Shown: positions 15,506 through 25,020, counted from the stretch's first letter. The stretch is 64,000 bases of DNA from Oscillospiraceae bacterium (GCA_004558145.1 SFDQ01000007.1:1-64000), one strand, 5' to 3'. A program made the numbers and translations. Notes: generated from the letters alone by a model not told the origin.

Positions 15506-17890
15506 TCACTTCAGTTCCACCACAGTCACGCCGGCCTCGCCCTCGCCGTAGCGGCCAAGGCGGAAGCTTTTGACGTTCTTGTGGCCCCGCAGGTGCTGGT
15601 GGATGGCGTTGCGCAGCGCGCCGGTGCCCTTGCCGTGGATGAGGTAGACCATGGTCTGGCCGTTCATCACGGCATGGTCGATGAACTGGTCGGTCTCCAT
15701 CAGCGCCTCCTCCACGGTCATGCCCAGCAGGTTTATCTCCATGCTGGCGCTGCGCTCCACCCGCTGCACGGTGGTGCTGCGGGGCGCGGGAGCGGTGCGG
15801 CCGCCCTTCTTCTGGGGCTTTTGCAGCTTGTCCGGCGCTTTGAGGCCGGAGAGGGGCACCTTGGTCCGGATGATGCCGGCGCGCACCTCCACCATGCCGT
15901 TGCGGTCCGGCAGAGAGGTGACGGTGGCCAGCTGGTCATACTCGGCGATGACCACCTCCTGCCCCACCCGCACCTCTTTCAGCGGCACGAACTGGCGCAC
16001 GGGGTTGTGGGCCACGTCGCTCTTGGCGAACAGGCGCTCGGCGTCCTTGCGGGCAATTTCCCGGGCGCGGGCGGCCCGCTGGGCGGCGGACTGCTTGTCG
16101 TCCTTTTGCAGCTTGTGCAGTTCGTCGGTGAGGGCGTAGGCCTCCGCCTGCACCTGCTGGGTCATCTGCCGCGCTTTGAGGCGGGCGGCTTCCAACTCGG
16201 TCTCGCCCTGACGCACCAGCGCGTCGCACTTCTCCCGGGCTTTTTCCAGCATCTTCTCCGCCTCGGCCTTGGCCTTTTCCGCCTCGTCCTGGCTCTCTTT
16301 CAGCTGCAGCTTCAAATCGTCCAGCTGAGCCAGCACGTCGTCCAGCCGCTTGTCGTCGCTGGCAAGGTGGGTCTGAGCCCGCTGGATGACCCGGGCGGGC
16401 AGACCCAGCTTTTCGCTGATGAGGAAGGCGTTGGACTTGCCCGGCACGCCCACGCTGAGTTTGTAGGTGGGGCGCAGACTCTCCACATCGAACTCACAGC
16501 TGGCGTTCACCACGCCCGCCGTCTCCAGCGCGAACACTTTCAGCTCCGAATAATGGGTGGTGGCCATGACCAGCGCACCCTGGATGCGCAGCTGCTCGAT
16601 GATGCTCACCGCCAGCGCCGCGCCCTCGGCGGGGTCGGTGCCCGCGCCCAGCTCGTCCAGCAGCACCAGACTGCCCTTGAAGGCGTTGTCCAGGATGCCG
16701 GTGATCTTTTTCATATGGCCGGAGAAGGTGGACAGGCTCTGTTCGATGCTCTGCTCGTCGCCGATGTCCACCAGATAGTCGGTGAACACGCAGACGGTGC
16801 TGTGCTCGTGGGCGGGGATGAGCAGGCCGTGCTGAGCCATGGCGCAGAGCAGGCCGGCAGTCTTGAGGGTGACGGTCTTGCCGCCGGTGTTGGGGCCGGT
16901 GATGACCAGGGTGTCGTAATTTTCGCCCAGGGCCACGTCGATGGGCACCACCTTGTCGGGGTCGATGAGGGGGTGGCGGGCCTTTTTCAGGTCAAAATGC
17001 ACGTCGTCCGCCACCTGGGGCATCCAGGCCTTCTGCTCCAGGGCCAGATGGGCCTTGGCCAGCAGCACGTCGATGTCCAGCATGGCCTTGTAGCTGAAAT
17101 TGAACATCGGCTCGATGGAGGCCACCTGCTCGGTGAAGGCGATGAGGATGCGCTCGATCTCCGCCTTCTCCTGGCTGCGCAGCTGCATGATCTTGGCGTT
17201 GGCCTCCACCACGGCGGTGGGCTCCACGAACACGGTGGCGCCGCTGCTGGACACGTCGTGGATGACGCCGCCCACTTCGCCCCGGTACTCCGCCCGCACC
17301 GGCACCACGAAGCGGCCGTTTCGGATGGAGACCACCGCATCCTGCAAAAACTTGTTGGTGGTACTGTTTTTGATGATGGCGTCCAGCTTGTCCCGGATGG
17401 AGTTTTCGGTGGCCTGTATCTTGCGGCGCACCTCGAACAAGGTGTTGCTGGCGGTGTCCGCCATTTCCTCCGGCGAGAGGATGGCGGAGCTTATCTGCTT
17501 TTCCAGCCCGGGCTGGGGGCTGAGGGCGTAGAACAGATCGTCCACCGGCAGCATGTCGTGCTCGGTGAGGCCGTACCAGGACACCAGATTCTGGAAGTTG
17601 CGCAGCGCGCCCGCCACCTCCAGCAGCTCGGCCATGGAGAGCACGCCGCCCTTGACGGCGCGGCTCACCACCTTGTCCACGCCGGACACGCCGCCGAACC
17701 GGGGGCTGCCGTTTTTCAGCAGCAGGCTGGCGATGGCGTCGGTCTGACTCAGGGCATAGCGCACCTCGTCGGGCGTTTCGCCCGCGGGCTGCTCCAAAAG
17801 CAGGGTGCGGGCTTCGGGGCAGACGGCCAGCGCCGCCGCCCGTTCCAGGATCTTGTCCAGTTCCAGTGTTTTGCGATAGCTTGTATCCAT
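15506..17890 (-). CDS. mutS2: MutS2 endonuclease/ribosome collision factor
   Basis: The 794-aa protein has the MutS-type clamp and ATPase domains (Walker A GPNTGGKT near residue 335, then LLDELGAGTDPAEGAALA). A long charged coiled coil (about 515-630) follows, and a C-terminal Smr domain starts INLLGMTVEEAL with HGKGTGALR. MutS2 lacks the mismatch-recognition domain. In Bacillus it splits collided ribosomes; elsewhere it suppresses recombination. The ATG at 17890 follows GAGGAG, favoured over a TTG 12 bp upstream. It is the last gene of the recO run. Confidence 0.95.
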   Translation of the reverse strand: MDTSYRKTLELDKILERAAALAVCPEARTLLLEQPAGETPDEVRYALSQTDAIASLLLKNGSPRFGGVSGVDKVVSRAVKGGVLSMAELLEVAGALRNFQNLVSWYGLTEHDMLPVDDLFYALSPQPGLEKQISSAILSPEEMADTASNTLFEVRRKIQATENSIRDKLDAIIKNSTTNKFLQDAVVSIRNGRFVVPVRAEYRGEVGGVIHDVSSSGATVFVEPTAVVEANAKIMQLRSQEKAEIERILIAFTEQVASIEPMFNFSYKAMLDIDVLLAKAHLALEQKAWMPQVADDVHFDLKKARHPLIDPDKVVPIDVALGENYDTLVITGPNTGGKTVTLKTAGLLCAMAQHGLLIPAHEHSTVCVFTDYLVDIGDEQSIEQSLSTFSGHMKKITGILDNAFKGSLVLLDELGAGTDPAEGAALAVSIIEQLRIQGALVMATTHYSELKVFALETAGVVNASCEFDVESLRPTYKLSVGVPGKSNAFLISEKLGLPARVIQRAQTHLASDDKRLDDVLAQLDDLKLQLKESQDEAEKAKAEAEKMLEKAREKCDALVRQGETELEAARLKARQMTQQVQAEAYALTDELHKLQKDDKQSAAQRAARAREIARKDAERLFAKSDVAHNPVRQFVPLKEVRVGQEVVIAEYDQLATVTSLPDRNGMVEVRAGIIRTKVPLSGLKAPDKLQKPQKKGGRTAPAPRSTTVQRVERSASMEINLLGMTVEEALMETDQFIDHAVMNGQTMVYLIHGKGTGALRNAIHQHLRGHKNVKSFRLGRYGEGEAGVTVVELK

Positions 17891-17934
17891 GATTCTCCTC
17901 AAAAGGGCGCATCGCGCCCGCTATGTAGTTCAGT

Positions 17935-18678
17935 TCACTCCATCACAGAGTGAAGGAAATCCAGCGTTTTCAGGGGCTTGTCCAGCCGGGCGGCGGCGTA
18001 GCGCTCGGTGACGCGGCCCAGTTTTTCCAGGCTTTTGGGCGAAAGAGAGAAGGCGAACACCTTCTTGTCCTCCACCAGGGCGATGTGGCGCAGGGCGATG
18101 AGCGCGCCCTCGTCCAGATTGGGTGCAAGACCCTGGGCCTCGGCGCAGTCGCCGCAGAGCAGCTCGCCTGCGCCGATGTCGAAGTAAAAATCGCCGCCGT
18201 CATATTTCTGGCAGCTTTTGCAGCAGAGCAGCGCGGGCATGTATCCCGCCTCGCACACCGAGCGCAGCTCATAGACCGCCTTTATCTGGGCCAGAGGCTT
18301 TTTCTGCTCGCTGATGAGGTAGAGGCTGTTGAGCAGAAGGCGCAGCTGGGCCGCCGCCTCGCCGCCGCTGGGCAGCAGGGTCTGGGCGATCTCCGCCAGA
18401 TACATGGCCAGCGCCATGCCCTCGATGCTTTTGGGCAGGCCGAAAAACACCTGTTTGACCTGGGCGTCATCCACCATATACATGGACTTGCCCGCAAACA
18501 GGGTGAATTCCGAATAGCAAAAAAGCCCGCAGGCACTGAAAAGTTTGCTTTTCAGGCGCAGGCTTCCCTTGGCAGATGCGGAGATAAGGCCGTGCTCCGG
18601 GGTGAGGATGGTGAGGATACGGTCAGATTCCCCCACCTTCACTTCCCGCAGCACCAGGCCCGGCGTCACCAGTTGCAT
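17935..18678 (-). CDS. recO: DNA repair protein RecO
   Basis: A 247-aa protein with an N-terminal OB fold (GLVLREVKVGESDRILTILT) and a helical C-terminal half carrying a four-cysteine zinc site (CCKSCQ and CGDC). RecO helps RecA load on SSB-coated single strands together with RecR, whose gene is at 50.5 kb. Its first 56 bp overlap the end of the small upstream gene. Confidence 0.93.
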   Translation of the reverse strand: MQLVTPGLVLREVKVGESDRILTILTPEHGLISASAKGSLRLKSKLFSACGLFCYSEFTLFAGKSMYMVDDAQVKQVFFGLPKSIEGMALAMYLAEIAQTLLPSGGEAAAQLRLLLNSLYLISEQKKPLAQIKAVYELRSVCEAGYMPALLCCKSCQKYDGGDFYFDIGAGELLCGDCAEAQGLAPNLDEGALIALRHIALVEDKKVFAFSLSPKSLEKLGRVTERYAAARLDKPLKTLDFLHSVME

Positions 18679-18811
18679 GTTCGTCTCCCGCGGGCGGCGG
18701 CAGCCCGGGCTGCCCGGTGCGCAGAGCCTTTTTGTAGTTCAGGTACTCCCGCACGCCGCCGGTCGTTTCAAACTCTTTCCAATCTTTCCAATAAGAACCG
18801 CTGCTGTCCAT
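18623..18811 (-). CDS. YqzL-like small protein
   Basis: A 62-aa protein whose first half reads GSYWKDWKEFETTGGVREYLNYK split around residues 5-27. It resembles YqzL, a tiny protein encoded between era and recO in B. subtilis (pattern W..F..TG...YL.YK). Its position, right between era and recO, is the same. The C-terminal 30 residues are low-complexity and lie over the recO start, so they may be unconstrained. GGGGGCG precedes the ATG. The function of the family is unknown. Confidence 0.6.
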   Translation of the reverse strand: MDSSGSYWKDWKEFETTGGVREYLNYKKALRTGQPGLPPPAGDEHATGDAGPGAAGSEGGGI

Positions 18812-18922
18812 CGCTGGTCGCCCCCTGGTGGTACTGTTCCACCATTGTACGCCGGTATGCCCGGAAAAGTTGTCCAGCGATGTAGAAAAATTTTTGCGAT
18901 GTGTCGTGTTTAACCGACAACA

Positions 18923-19816
18923 TCATTTGTTTTGAACAAAGCCAAAGTCGTTCAAAAGGAAGTCGCTGTCACGCCAGTCGTCCTTCACCTTGACCCAGCA
19001 CTGAAGGTTCACCTTCGCGCCCAAGAATTCCTCACAGTCCACCCGGGCGGCGCTGGCGATCTTTTTCAGCATCTGGCCGCCTTTGCCGATGACCATGCCC
19101 TTGTGGCTCTTGCGCTCGCAGTAGATGTTGGCGTCGATGTCGATGATGTTCTTGTCTTCCCGCTCCTTGAAGCGCTCCACCGTGACGGCGATGCCGTGGG
19201 GCACCTCGTCCCGCAGGAAAAGCAGCATCTTCTCCCGCAGAATTTCGCTCACCAGCGCCTTTTCCGGCATATCGGTGTAGGCGTCGTCGTCGAAATAGTG
19301 GGGGCCTTCCACCCCGTAGGCGGCCAGGATGCCGAACAGCTCCTCGCAGCCCTTGTCCTCCCGGACGCTGATGGCCACGACCTTGTCGAACACGCCCAAA
19401 GCCTCCAGCTTTGCGGTGCGCGCCGCCAAGTCCGCCTCGTCTTTGAGGGTGTCGGTCTTGTTGATGACCGCCACGGCGGGGGTGCCCCGCAGCGCGTCGA
19501 TCATGGCCTGCTCGGCCTCGGTGAACTCGCCGTAGGGCTCAAAGAGCATCAGGCTCACGTCCACATCCGCCACGCTGTCGGTCACGGTCTTGCTCATCCG
19601 CTCGCCAAGCTTTGTGCGGGGGATGTGCACACCGGGGGTGTCCAGCAGGACATACTGCACCGGCCCGCGGGTGACGATGCCGGTGATGCGGGTGCGGGTG
19701 GTCTGGGGTTTGGAGGTGACGATGGCCACCTTCTCCCCCACCAGCCGGTTGGTCAGGCTGGATTTGCCCACGTTGGGCTTGCCCACAAGGGCCACAAAAA
19801 CCGATGAGGTCTGCAA
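18923..19816 (-). CDS. era: GTPase Era
   Basis: A 297-aa protein with the G motifs GKPNVGKSS (G1), DTPGV (G3) and NKTD (G4), and a C-terminal KH domain with GKGGQMLKKI. Era binds the 3' end of 16S rRNA and checks 30S maturation. I choose TTG 19816 over an upstream start because it leaves a 4-bp gap to dgkA with AAGGAT placed correctly, and it matches the usual N-terminal length. Confidence 0.95.
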   Translation of the reverse strand: MQTSSVFVALVGKPNVGKSSLTNRLVGEKVAIVTSKPQTTRTRITGIVTRGPVQYVLLDTPGVHIPRTKLGERMSKTVTDSVADVDVSLMLFEPYGEFTEAEQAMIDALRGTPAVAVINKTDTLKDEADLAARTAKLEALGVFDKVVAISVREDKGCEELFGILAAYGVEGPHYFDDDAYTDMPEKALVSEILREKMLLFLRDEVPHGIAVTVERFKEREDKNIIDIDANIYCERKSHKGMVIGKGGQMLKKIASAARVDCEEFLGAKVNLQCWVKVKDDWRDSDFLLNDFGFVQNK

Positions 19817-19820
19817 AGGA

Positions 19821-20279
19821 TCATCCTTTCTTTCTTTCGGGCCAGAACACAAAGAACCAGGCCCCGGCCAGCGACGCCGCCAGCAGGGCCAAGGCCCAGG
19901 GGTGCGCGAAGAACCAGCCGGGGATGGCGCACAGCACCTCCGGCTGCCAGAACAGCATCACGCCCACAGCCGCCGAGGCGATGCTGAAGGTCAGCACCGC
20001 GCCCGCGGCCATGTCTTTGGCGCCGCCCGCCGCCCGCCAGTGGGCGGGGTCGGGGGATTCCACCGACCGCTCGATGGCAGAGTTGACCAGCTCCAGCGCG
20101 ATCACGCCGCCGATGCAGAGAAACAGCAGGGCGTACTCCACCGCGCTGAAGGAATAGAACAGGCTGGCCAGCAGCACATATGCCCCGGCGCACAGGTGAA
20201 AGCGCAGGTTGCGCTCCTCTTTCACCGCGGCCCAGAAGCCTTGCGCCGCATAGCCGAACCCGGCAAAAAATCGCCGCAT
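19821..20279 (-). CDS. dgkA: DgkA-type diacylglycerol/undecaprenol kinase
   Basis: A 152-aa membrane protein with three to four helices and the family core ALELVNSAIERSVE followed by GGAKDMAAGAVL. In Gram-positive bacteria this family recycles undecaprenol by phosphorylation for cell-wall synthesis. It sits 1 bp after ybeY and just before era, as in many Firmicutes. Confidence 0.9.
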   Translation of the reverse strand: MRRFFAGFGYAAQGFWAAVKEERNLRFHLCAGAYVLLASLFYSFSAVEYALLFLCIGGVIALELVNSAIERSVESPDPAHWRAAGGAKDMAAGAVLTFSIASAAVGVMLFWQPEVLCAIPGWFFAHPWALALLAASLAGAWFFVFWPERKKG

Positions 20280-20280
20280 A

Positions 20281-20781
20281 TCAGATCTGGTCCGCCGTGT
20301 AGGACACAGTGCGGGGCAGGCCCAGCTGGATGAGCACGGCCTCTTCCTTTTCCCGCATCTTCACCGCGGCAAGGCCGCCCTGCTCGTGGTCATAGCCCAG
20401 CAGGTGCAGCATGGAGTGCACAGTGAGGAAGGCCACTTCCCGCTGCAGCGGGTGGCCGTAGAGTTCCGCCTGCTCCATCGCCTTCTCCATGGAGATCACG
20501 ATGTCGCCCAGAAGGCAGGCGCCGGTGTCCTGGTCCACGTCGTACTTGCCGTCCTCGCCCAGAGGAAAGCTGAGCACGTCGGTGGGCATATCTTTGCCAC
20601 GGTACTGGGCGTTCAGGGTCTGGATCTCGGCGTTGTCCACGAAGGTCACGCTGATCTCCGCGGGCTGCTCGAACCCCTCAAACTCCAGCACAGCGTTGCA
20701 GCTGCGGCGGATCAGGATGCGCAGGCCCGAGGGGATCTTCACCTTCTTCTGCTGGTTTGTGATCAACACTTTGTTTGACAC
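20281..20781 (-). CDS. ybeY: Endoribonuclease YbeY (rRNA maturation factor)
   Basis: A 166-aa metalloprotein with the zinc motif HSMLHLLGYDH (three His) and the conserved RGKDMPTDVLSFPL. YbeY trims the 3' end of 16S rRNA and supports ribosome quality control. It lies between phoH and dgkA-era, the conserved order. Confidence 0.95.
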   Translation of the reverse strand: MSNKVLITNQQKKVKIPSGLRILIRRSCNAVLEFEGFEQPAEISVTFVDNAEIQTLNAQYRGKDMPTDVLSFPLGEDGKYDVDQDTGACLLGDIVISMEKAMEQAELYGHPLQREVAFLTVHSMLHLLGYDHEQGGLAAVKMREKEEAVLIQLGLPRTVSYTADQI

Positions 20782-20862
20782 ACCGTTTCACCTCTTCATG
20801 TTTTTAATGGTTCCGTTCGCGGGGTCCCGCCCGCGCAAAACGCCCCGGCTCAGGGCGTCAGT

Positions 20863-21828
20863 TCAGGGATTGCGCCGCTGCCGCGCCGCCCGGTCGTAGG
20901 CCTTGACGATCTCCTGCACCAGACGGTGGCGCACCACGTCCTTTTCGGTGAAGTAGACCCGGGCGATGCCCTCCACATTCTTCAGCACGTTCAAGGCGTC
21001 CAGAAGGCCGCTGCGGCTGCGGTCCGGCAGGTCGATCTGGGTCACGTCGCCGGTGACCACCACCTTGCTGCCGGTGCCCATGCGGGTGAGGAACATCTTC
21101 ATCTGCTCCCGGCTGGTGTTCTGGGCCTCGTCCAGAATGATGAAGGCGTCGTCCAGCGTGCGGCCGCGCATGTAGGCCAGAGGGGCCACCTCGATGGTCT
21201 GCTTTTCCAGCAGCTTCTGGAAGCTCTCGGCCCCCAGCATGTCGAACAGGCCGTCATAGAGCGGGCGGAGATAGGGGTCCACCTTGTTCTGCAGATCGCC
21301 GGGCAGAAAGCCCAGCTTCTCCCCCGCCTCCACGGCGGGCCGGGTGAGGATGATGCGGCTGACCTCCTTGCTCTTGAAGGCCTTCACCGCCATGGCCACC
21401 GCAAGATAGGTCTTGCCGGTGCCGGCAGGGCCCACGCCGAAGGTGATGGCGTTCTGCTTGATGGCCTGCAGATACTCCCGCTGGCCCAGCGTCTTGGGGC
21501 GCACGGGCCTCCCCTTGGCGGTCACGGCCACAAAGTCCTGGGTGAGCTCCCGCACGCGGCGCTCCTCCCCTGCGCCGGCCAGACTGATGCAGTAGCGCAC
21601 CGTCTGCTCTTCCAGCGGGGTGTGGTTTTCCAGCAATGTGAGCATGGCGTCCACCGCGCGGGCGGCTGCCGCCACCTGCTCCGGCTCGCCGGTGAATTTG
21701 ATCTGGGAACCGCGGCACACCGCCGTGATGGAAAACTCGTTCTCCAAAAGGCGGATGTTCTCGTCCCGGCTGCCAAAAATCTCCAGCGCTGTTTCTACAC
21801 TGTTCAGCTCGATCAGTTTTTCTGCCAT
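20863..21828 (-). CDS. phoH: PhoH-like ATPase
   Basis: A 321-aa P-loop protein with Walker A GPAGTGKTYLA near residue 130, IILTRPAVEAGEKLGFLPGD and Walker B FIILDEAQN. PhoH proteins are probably RNA-helicase or RNase-linked factors that work with YbeY. The ATG at 21828 is preceded by AGGTG; an extended frame upstream is not needed. A TATAAT box at 21899-21904 (minus strand) lacks a good -35 but suggests a separate start after yqfD. Confidence 0.93.
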   Translation of the reverse strand: MAEKLIELNSVETALEIFGSRDENIRLLENEFSITAVCRGSQIKFTGEPEQVAAAARAVDAMLTLLENHTPLEEQTVRYCISLAGAGEERRVRELTQDFVAVTAKGRPVRPKTLGQREYLQAIKQNAITFGVGPAGTGKTYLAVAMAVKAFKSKEVSRIILTRPAVEAGEKLGFLPGDLQNKVDPYLRPLYDGLFDMLGAESFQKLLEKQTIEVAPLAYMRGRTLDDAFIILDEAQNTSREQMKMFLTRMGTGSKVVVTGDVTQIDLPDRSRSGLLDALNVLKNVEGIARVYFTEKDVVRHRLVQEIVKAYDRAARQRRNP

Positions 21829-21958
21829 TCCACACCTGCTCACTTGCCGAAATCTCGCGGGGCCGGCCGATTGCACCTGCGCCCACAAATACATCGTTAT
21901 TATACCACAAAATATTCCAATAGGAACTGTCTGTTTTACACAAAATTTTACGGCGTTT

Positions 21959-23113
21959 TCATCCACCCTTTTCCCGGGCAATGTCCGCCTTGAAATCCAC
22001 CGTCATGGTGTAGGTCAAAGTGCCGCCGTCCCAGCTTTCCTGGCGGCTTTCGGCGATGATCTCCGCGTCCGGGAACTCCGCGTAAAGCTGGGCAAGGCAG
22101 GCAAAGCGGGCGTACTGGCGGGCGCCGTCCGGCGAGAGGTGGAACTGGCGCGCCTCCCGCTGGGGCACATACCGCTCCTCAATGGTGGCGGGCAGGGCGA
22201 AACCCAGCACGGTGAGCGGTCGGTGCACCGTGCGCACCTCCTCGCCCTCCGGCAGCTGCGCCCCCAGTTCCAGCGTGTGCCCGAACAGGCGCAGGCGGCA
22301 GCTGCTGGCCACCCTGCCGGTGAGCGCCTGCACCTCATAGGTGGAAGGCTGCACGCACTGGTAGGTCTTTTTCACCGCCGCCACCACCAGCCCTTTGGCG
22401 TGGCTTTCCACCGGCTGCTCGTATGGGTCCGGCTTGTAAGCGCTCACCAGCACGTCCCCGGCGGCGACGGTCTGCCCCACCGATTTGACGGCGAATCCCT
22501 CCTGGGCGTTCACCTCCAGCAGAATGCCGTCCGCCGCCGCCACCAGGTCCACCGGATCGTTGGATTCGATGGCGGGCTTTTGCAGCGCGGGGCTGGCTTC
22601 CACCACCAGCCGCCCCTTCTCAAAGTTCAGCGACACCCAGCCGAAGGCTTCGTCCCCATCCATGAGCTGTTTTTCCGCAAGGCGCAGTTTTTCCTGGGTT
22701 AAAACCGCGCCCTCGCAAATATCCATAGAATAGAGCACCTGCTCCACCCGGCTGCGGGCCGCCGCGTCCAGCCCGTCGTATCGGATGGACCAGACGCTCT
22801 GCCCCAGCAGGTGCACCGCCGCCGCGAACACCAGCGGCGCCAAAAGAAGCCCCCAACGGCCCCGGTAAGCCCGGAGACGGAAAAGCACGCCCCGCCTTTC
22901 CCGCACCCGCAGACGGGTGCCGCAGCGCCGCGCCAGACGGGAGACCTCCCGATACCGGCGGGCGGGCAGCCGCGCCGTGAATCCGTCCGCCGCGGGACGG
23001 ATGTTGTAAAGCGGGATGCCTTGTCGGCCGCACAGCGTGATAAGTTTTTCACTTCGCCCGCCGGAAGCTGCGAAGTCAACGCCTGCGAAACAGTTTGCCC
23101 AAATCAGCCCCAT
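21959..23113 (-). CDS. yqfD: Sporulation protein YqfD
   Basis: A 384-aa protein: a cytoplasmic N-terminal domain (GIPLYNIRPAADGFTARL), one membrane helix near residues 88-108 (GLLLAPLVFAAAVHLLGQ), and a large outside domain with YDGLDAAARSRVEQVL and GILLEVNAQEGFAV. This is the YqfD layout. YqfD is made in the mother cell under sigma-E and is needed for efficient sporulation. It follows yqfC by 3 bp. Confidence 0.9.
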   Translation of the reverse strand: MGLIWANCFAGVDFAASGGRSEKLITLCGRQGIPLYNIRPAADGFTARLPARRYREVSRLARRCGTRLRVRERRGVLFRLRAYRGRWGLLLAPLVFAAAVHLLGQSVWSIRYDGLDAAARSRVEQVLYSMDICEGAVLTQEKLRLAEKQLMDGDEAFGWVSLNFEKGRLVVEASPALQKPAIESNDPVDLVAAADGILLEVNAQEGFAVKSVGQTVAAGDVLVSAYKPDPYEQPVESHAKGLVVAAVKKTYQCVQPSTYEVQALTGRVASSCRLRLFGHTLELGAQLPEGEEVRTVHRPLTVLGFALPATIEERYVPQREARQFHLSPDGARQYARFACLAQLYAEFPDAEIIAESRQESWDGGTLTYTMTVDFKADIAREKGG

Positions 23114-23116
23114 CGT

Positions 23117-23413
23117 TTACCTCTCGTTTGAAAATTCCGCGCGGAATATCTTCCCCTTCAGGGTGAGCATCCGCCCGCCGACGCCGCACAGGGCAAGCTC
23201 GTCGCCGTAAAGGCTCACCTGCCAGCCGCCCATATCCAGCCGTATCTGGTTCTCGTCGTAAAGCAAAACGCCTTTGCAGCCCTCCACTTCCACCTGCCCG
23301 CCGCACTGGATATGCAGAACGGGCTGGCGGTAAAAGGCGGCGGGCGGCTGACGCACCAGCCGCTTCAGATAGGTCCCGGGGCTCTCCCGTCTGGTTTTGC
23401 GTTTATGTTTCAT
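23117..23413 (-). CDS. yqfC: Sporulation protein YqfC
   Basis: A 98-aa protein of the YqfC family: basic N terminus, then QPVLHIQCGGQVEVEGCKGVLLYDEN and GWQVSLYGDELAL in a repeated beta pattern. Usual length is about 95 aa. YqfC is sigma-E dependent. It heads the yqfC-yqfD-phoH-ybeY-dgkA-era-recO run. Confidence 0.88.
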   Translation of the reverse strand: MKHKRKTRRESPGTYLKRLVRQPPAAFYRQPVLHIQCGGQVEVEGCKGVLLYDENQIRLDMGGWQVSLYGDELALCGVGGRMLTLKGKIFRAEFSNER

Positions 23414-23500
23414 CTCCTGCCCCCTGCCGCTTCTGTGACCTTTTTTGCGCGGCGCTGTGCGCCGCTTACCCTTATTTATATTAGCCGGGAGGATGAGCTT

Positions 23501-24619
23501 ATGAAGAAATTTCCCCTGCGCGCCGCCGCGGGCGGCGTGTGCGCGCTGGCAATGCTGACGCTTTTGTTTGCCCGTCCCTTTGCCTGCATCGAGGGCATCC
23601 GGGCGGGTCTTGCCAGCTGCACCGAGCAGGTCATCCCGGCGCTGTTCCCCTTTTTCGTGGTCTCCTCCATCATTGCGGCCAGCCCGCTGGCAAAGGTGCT
23701 GGGTGCAGCGGTGTGGCCCTACACCCGGTTTTGCCTCGGCATCCGGGACAGCCGCGCCGCCACCGCGCTGCTGCTGGCATGGCTGGGCGGTTTTGCCGTG
23801 GCGGCAAGGGTCATCGGGCAGATGTATGCCGGGGGCGCTCTCACCCGGCGGCAGGCGCAGCTCCTTCTCGTCTGCGGCGTGGGTTCCGGGCCTGCCTTCG
23901 TGGTGAACACGGTGGGCTGCCTTTTGCTGGGCAGTCCGCGGCTGGGCTGGTGCATCTTCGCCGCGCTGCTGCTGGCGAACCTAGCGGCGGGACTTCTGGC
24001 CCGAGCCGCTCTCGCTTCGGAGCCGGAGCCTCTTGCGAAATCTGCCCCCTGCCCGGAAGCCGCAGCGCAGGGCATCAGTCTTGTGTCCGCTGTGCAGGGT
24101 GCGGTGCAAAGCATGCTGGCGGTGTGCGGCTTCGTGACCTTTTTCAGCTTTTTGAACCATGCGCTGGGCTCCTTCCTGCCCGCGTCGGGCCCGGTGCGGG
24201 CGGCCCTTGCGGCGCTGCTGGAGGTGACCGGCGGCTGCATTCAGGCAAGCCATTTGGAAGGCGCGGCGGCAGTTTACGGATGCTGCGCCGCCCTGAGCAT
24301 CCAGAGCCTCTCTGTCTTTTTGCAGGTGCGGGCTCTGCTGGGCCGGGACATCTCCCTTTTGCCGCTGGCGGCGGCACGGCCTGTGCATTTAGTCCTTTCT
24401 CTGGGGGCGCTGCGCCTTCTGCTGGGCCTTGTGCCCGGGGCTGCCGCCGCGGCCGCCGCCGGAGAACGCCTCATCGTGCAGAGCCGCACCGCGCCGGACG
24501 CTGCCCTTGTTCTGCTCGCGCTGTGCTGTGCGGCGCTCTACGGCCTCGGCTTTACATCCGGCAGCCAAAAGAGTATAATGAACGAAAATCACAAAAGGAG
24601 GCGCCGCCGTGTTTCGTAA
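23501..24619 (+). CDS. ylbJ: Sporulation integral membrane protein YlbJ-like
   Basis: A 372-aa protein with eight or more membrane helices. The segment EQVIPALFPFFVVSSII followed by paired transporter-like repeats matches the YlbJ (nucleoside-gate-like) family required for spore cortex in Bacillus. The ATG at 23501 follows GGGAGG at 23487-23492. It is divergent from yqfC, in keeping with other sporulation genes here. What it transports, if anything, is unknown. Confidence 0.75.
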   Translation: MKKFPLRAAAGGVCALAMLTLLFARPFACIEGIRAGLASCTEQVIPALFPFFVVSSIIAASPLAKVLGAAVWPYTRFCLGIRDSRAATALLLAWLGGFAVAARVIGQMYAGGALTRRQAQLLLVCGVGSGPAFVVNTVGCLLLGSPRLGWCIFAALLLANLAAGLLARAALASEPEPLAKSAPCPEAAAQGISLVSAVQGAVQSMLAVCGFVTFFSFLNHALGSFLPASGPVRAALAALLEVTGGCIQASHLEGAAAVYGCCAALSIQSLSVFLQVRALLGRDISLLPLAAARPVHLVLSLGALRLLLGLVPGAAAAAAAGERLIVQSRTAPDAALVLLALCCAALYGLGFTSGSQKSIMNENHKRRRRRVS

Positions 24620-24833
24620 GCATCCCGTGCCCGGCCAGAATGTGGAACCGGCCTGCGAATACTGTGAGCACGGCCGCCGTGCCGCCGACCCGCGCATGAT
24701 CCTGTGCCAGAAGCGCGGGGTCGTTTCCCCCTATTTCCACTGCAAAAAATTCCTCTATGACCCCATCCAGCGGGTGCCCCGCCGCCAGCCCCGGCTGCCC
24801 AGTTTCTCCCCGGAGGATTTTCGCCTGGATTGA
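24609..24833 (+). CDS. Small cysteine-rich conserved protein
   Basis: A 74-aa protein starting at GTG 24609 behind AAAGGAGG and overlapping ylbJ by 11 bp, so translation is coupled. It has four cysteines in the order CEYC, C and HCKKF, suggesting a zinc site, and the conserved FLYDPIQRVPRRQP. I recall similar short proteins in many Clostridia, without known function. Confidence 0.7.
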   Translation: MFRKHPVPGQNVEPACEYCEHGRRAADPRMILCQKRGVVSPYFHCKKFLYDPIQRVPRRQPRLPSFSPEDFRLD

Positions 24834-24843
24834 CCGTTTTCTC

Positions 24844-24872
24844 TTGACGCACGATGCTTTTTCCGTTACAAT
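24844..24872 (+). promoter_or_regulatory. Promoter of tRNA-Thr
   Basis: TTGACG (24844-24849), 17 bp, TACAAT (24867-24872), 12 bp before the mature tRNA end. Confidence 0.82.
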
Positions 24873-24884
24873 AATATCCGTTCC

Positions 24885-24960
24885 GCTGGAATAGCTCAGT
24901 CGGTAGAGCAGCTGATTCGTAATCAGCAGGTCGCGTGTTCAAGTCACGTTTCCAGCTCCA
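24885..24960 (+). tRNA. tRNA-Thr (anticodon CGT)
   Basis: A full cloverleaf: acceptor GCTGGAA (24885-24891) with TTCCAGC (24950-24956); D arm GCTC..GAGC; anticodon stem GCTGA/TCAGC around loop TTCGTAA, giving anticodon CGT at 24918-24920; and T arm with TTCAAGT. The 3' CCA is encoded (24958-24960). Confidence 0.96.
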
Positions 24961-24990
24961 GTTCAACATGGACTTCGGTCCGAATAAAAA

Positions 24991-25020
24991 AGGCCCCGGT
25001 CAGTGACCGGGGCCTTTTTG
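24991..25020. terminator. Terminator between tRNA-Thr and the TetR gene
   Basis: Stem 24991-25000 with 25006-25015, with A6 before and T5 after; works for both the tRNA and the convergent tetR gene. Confidence 0.9.
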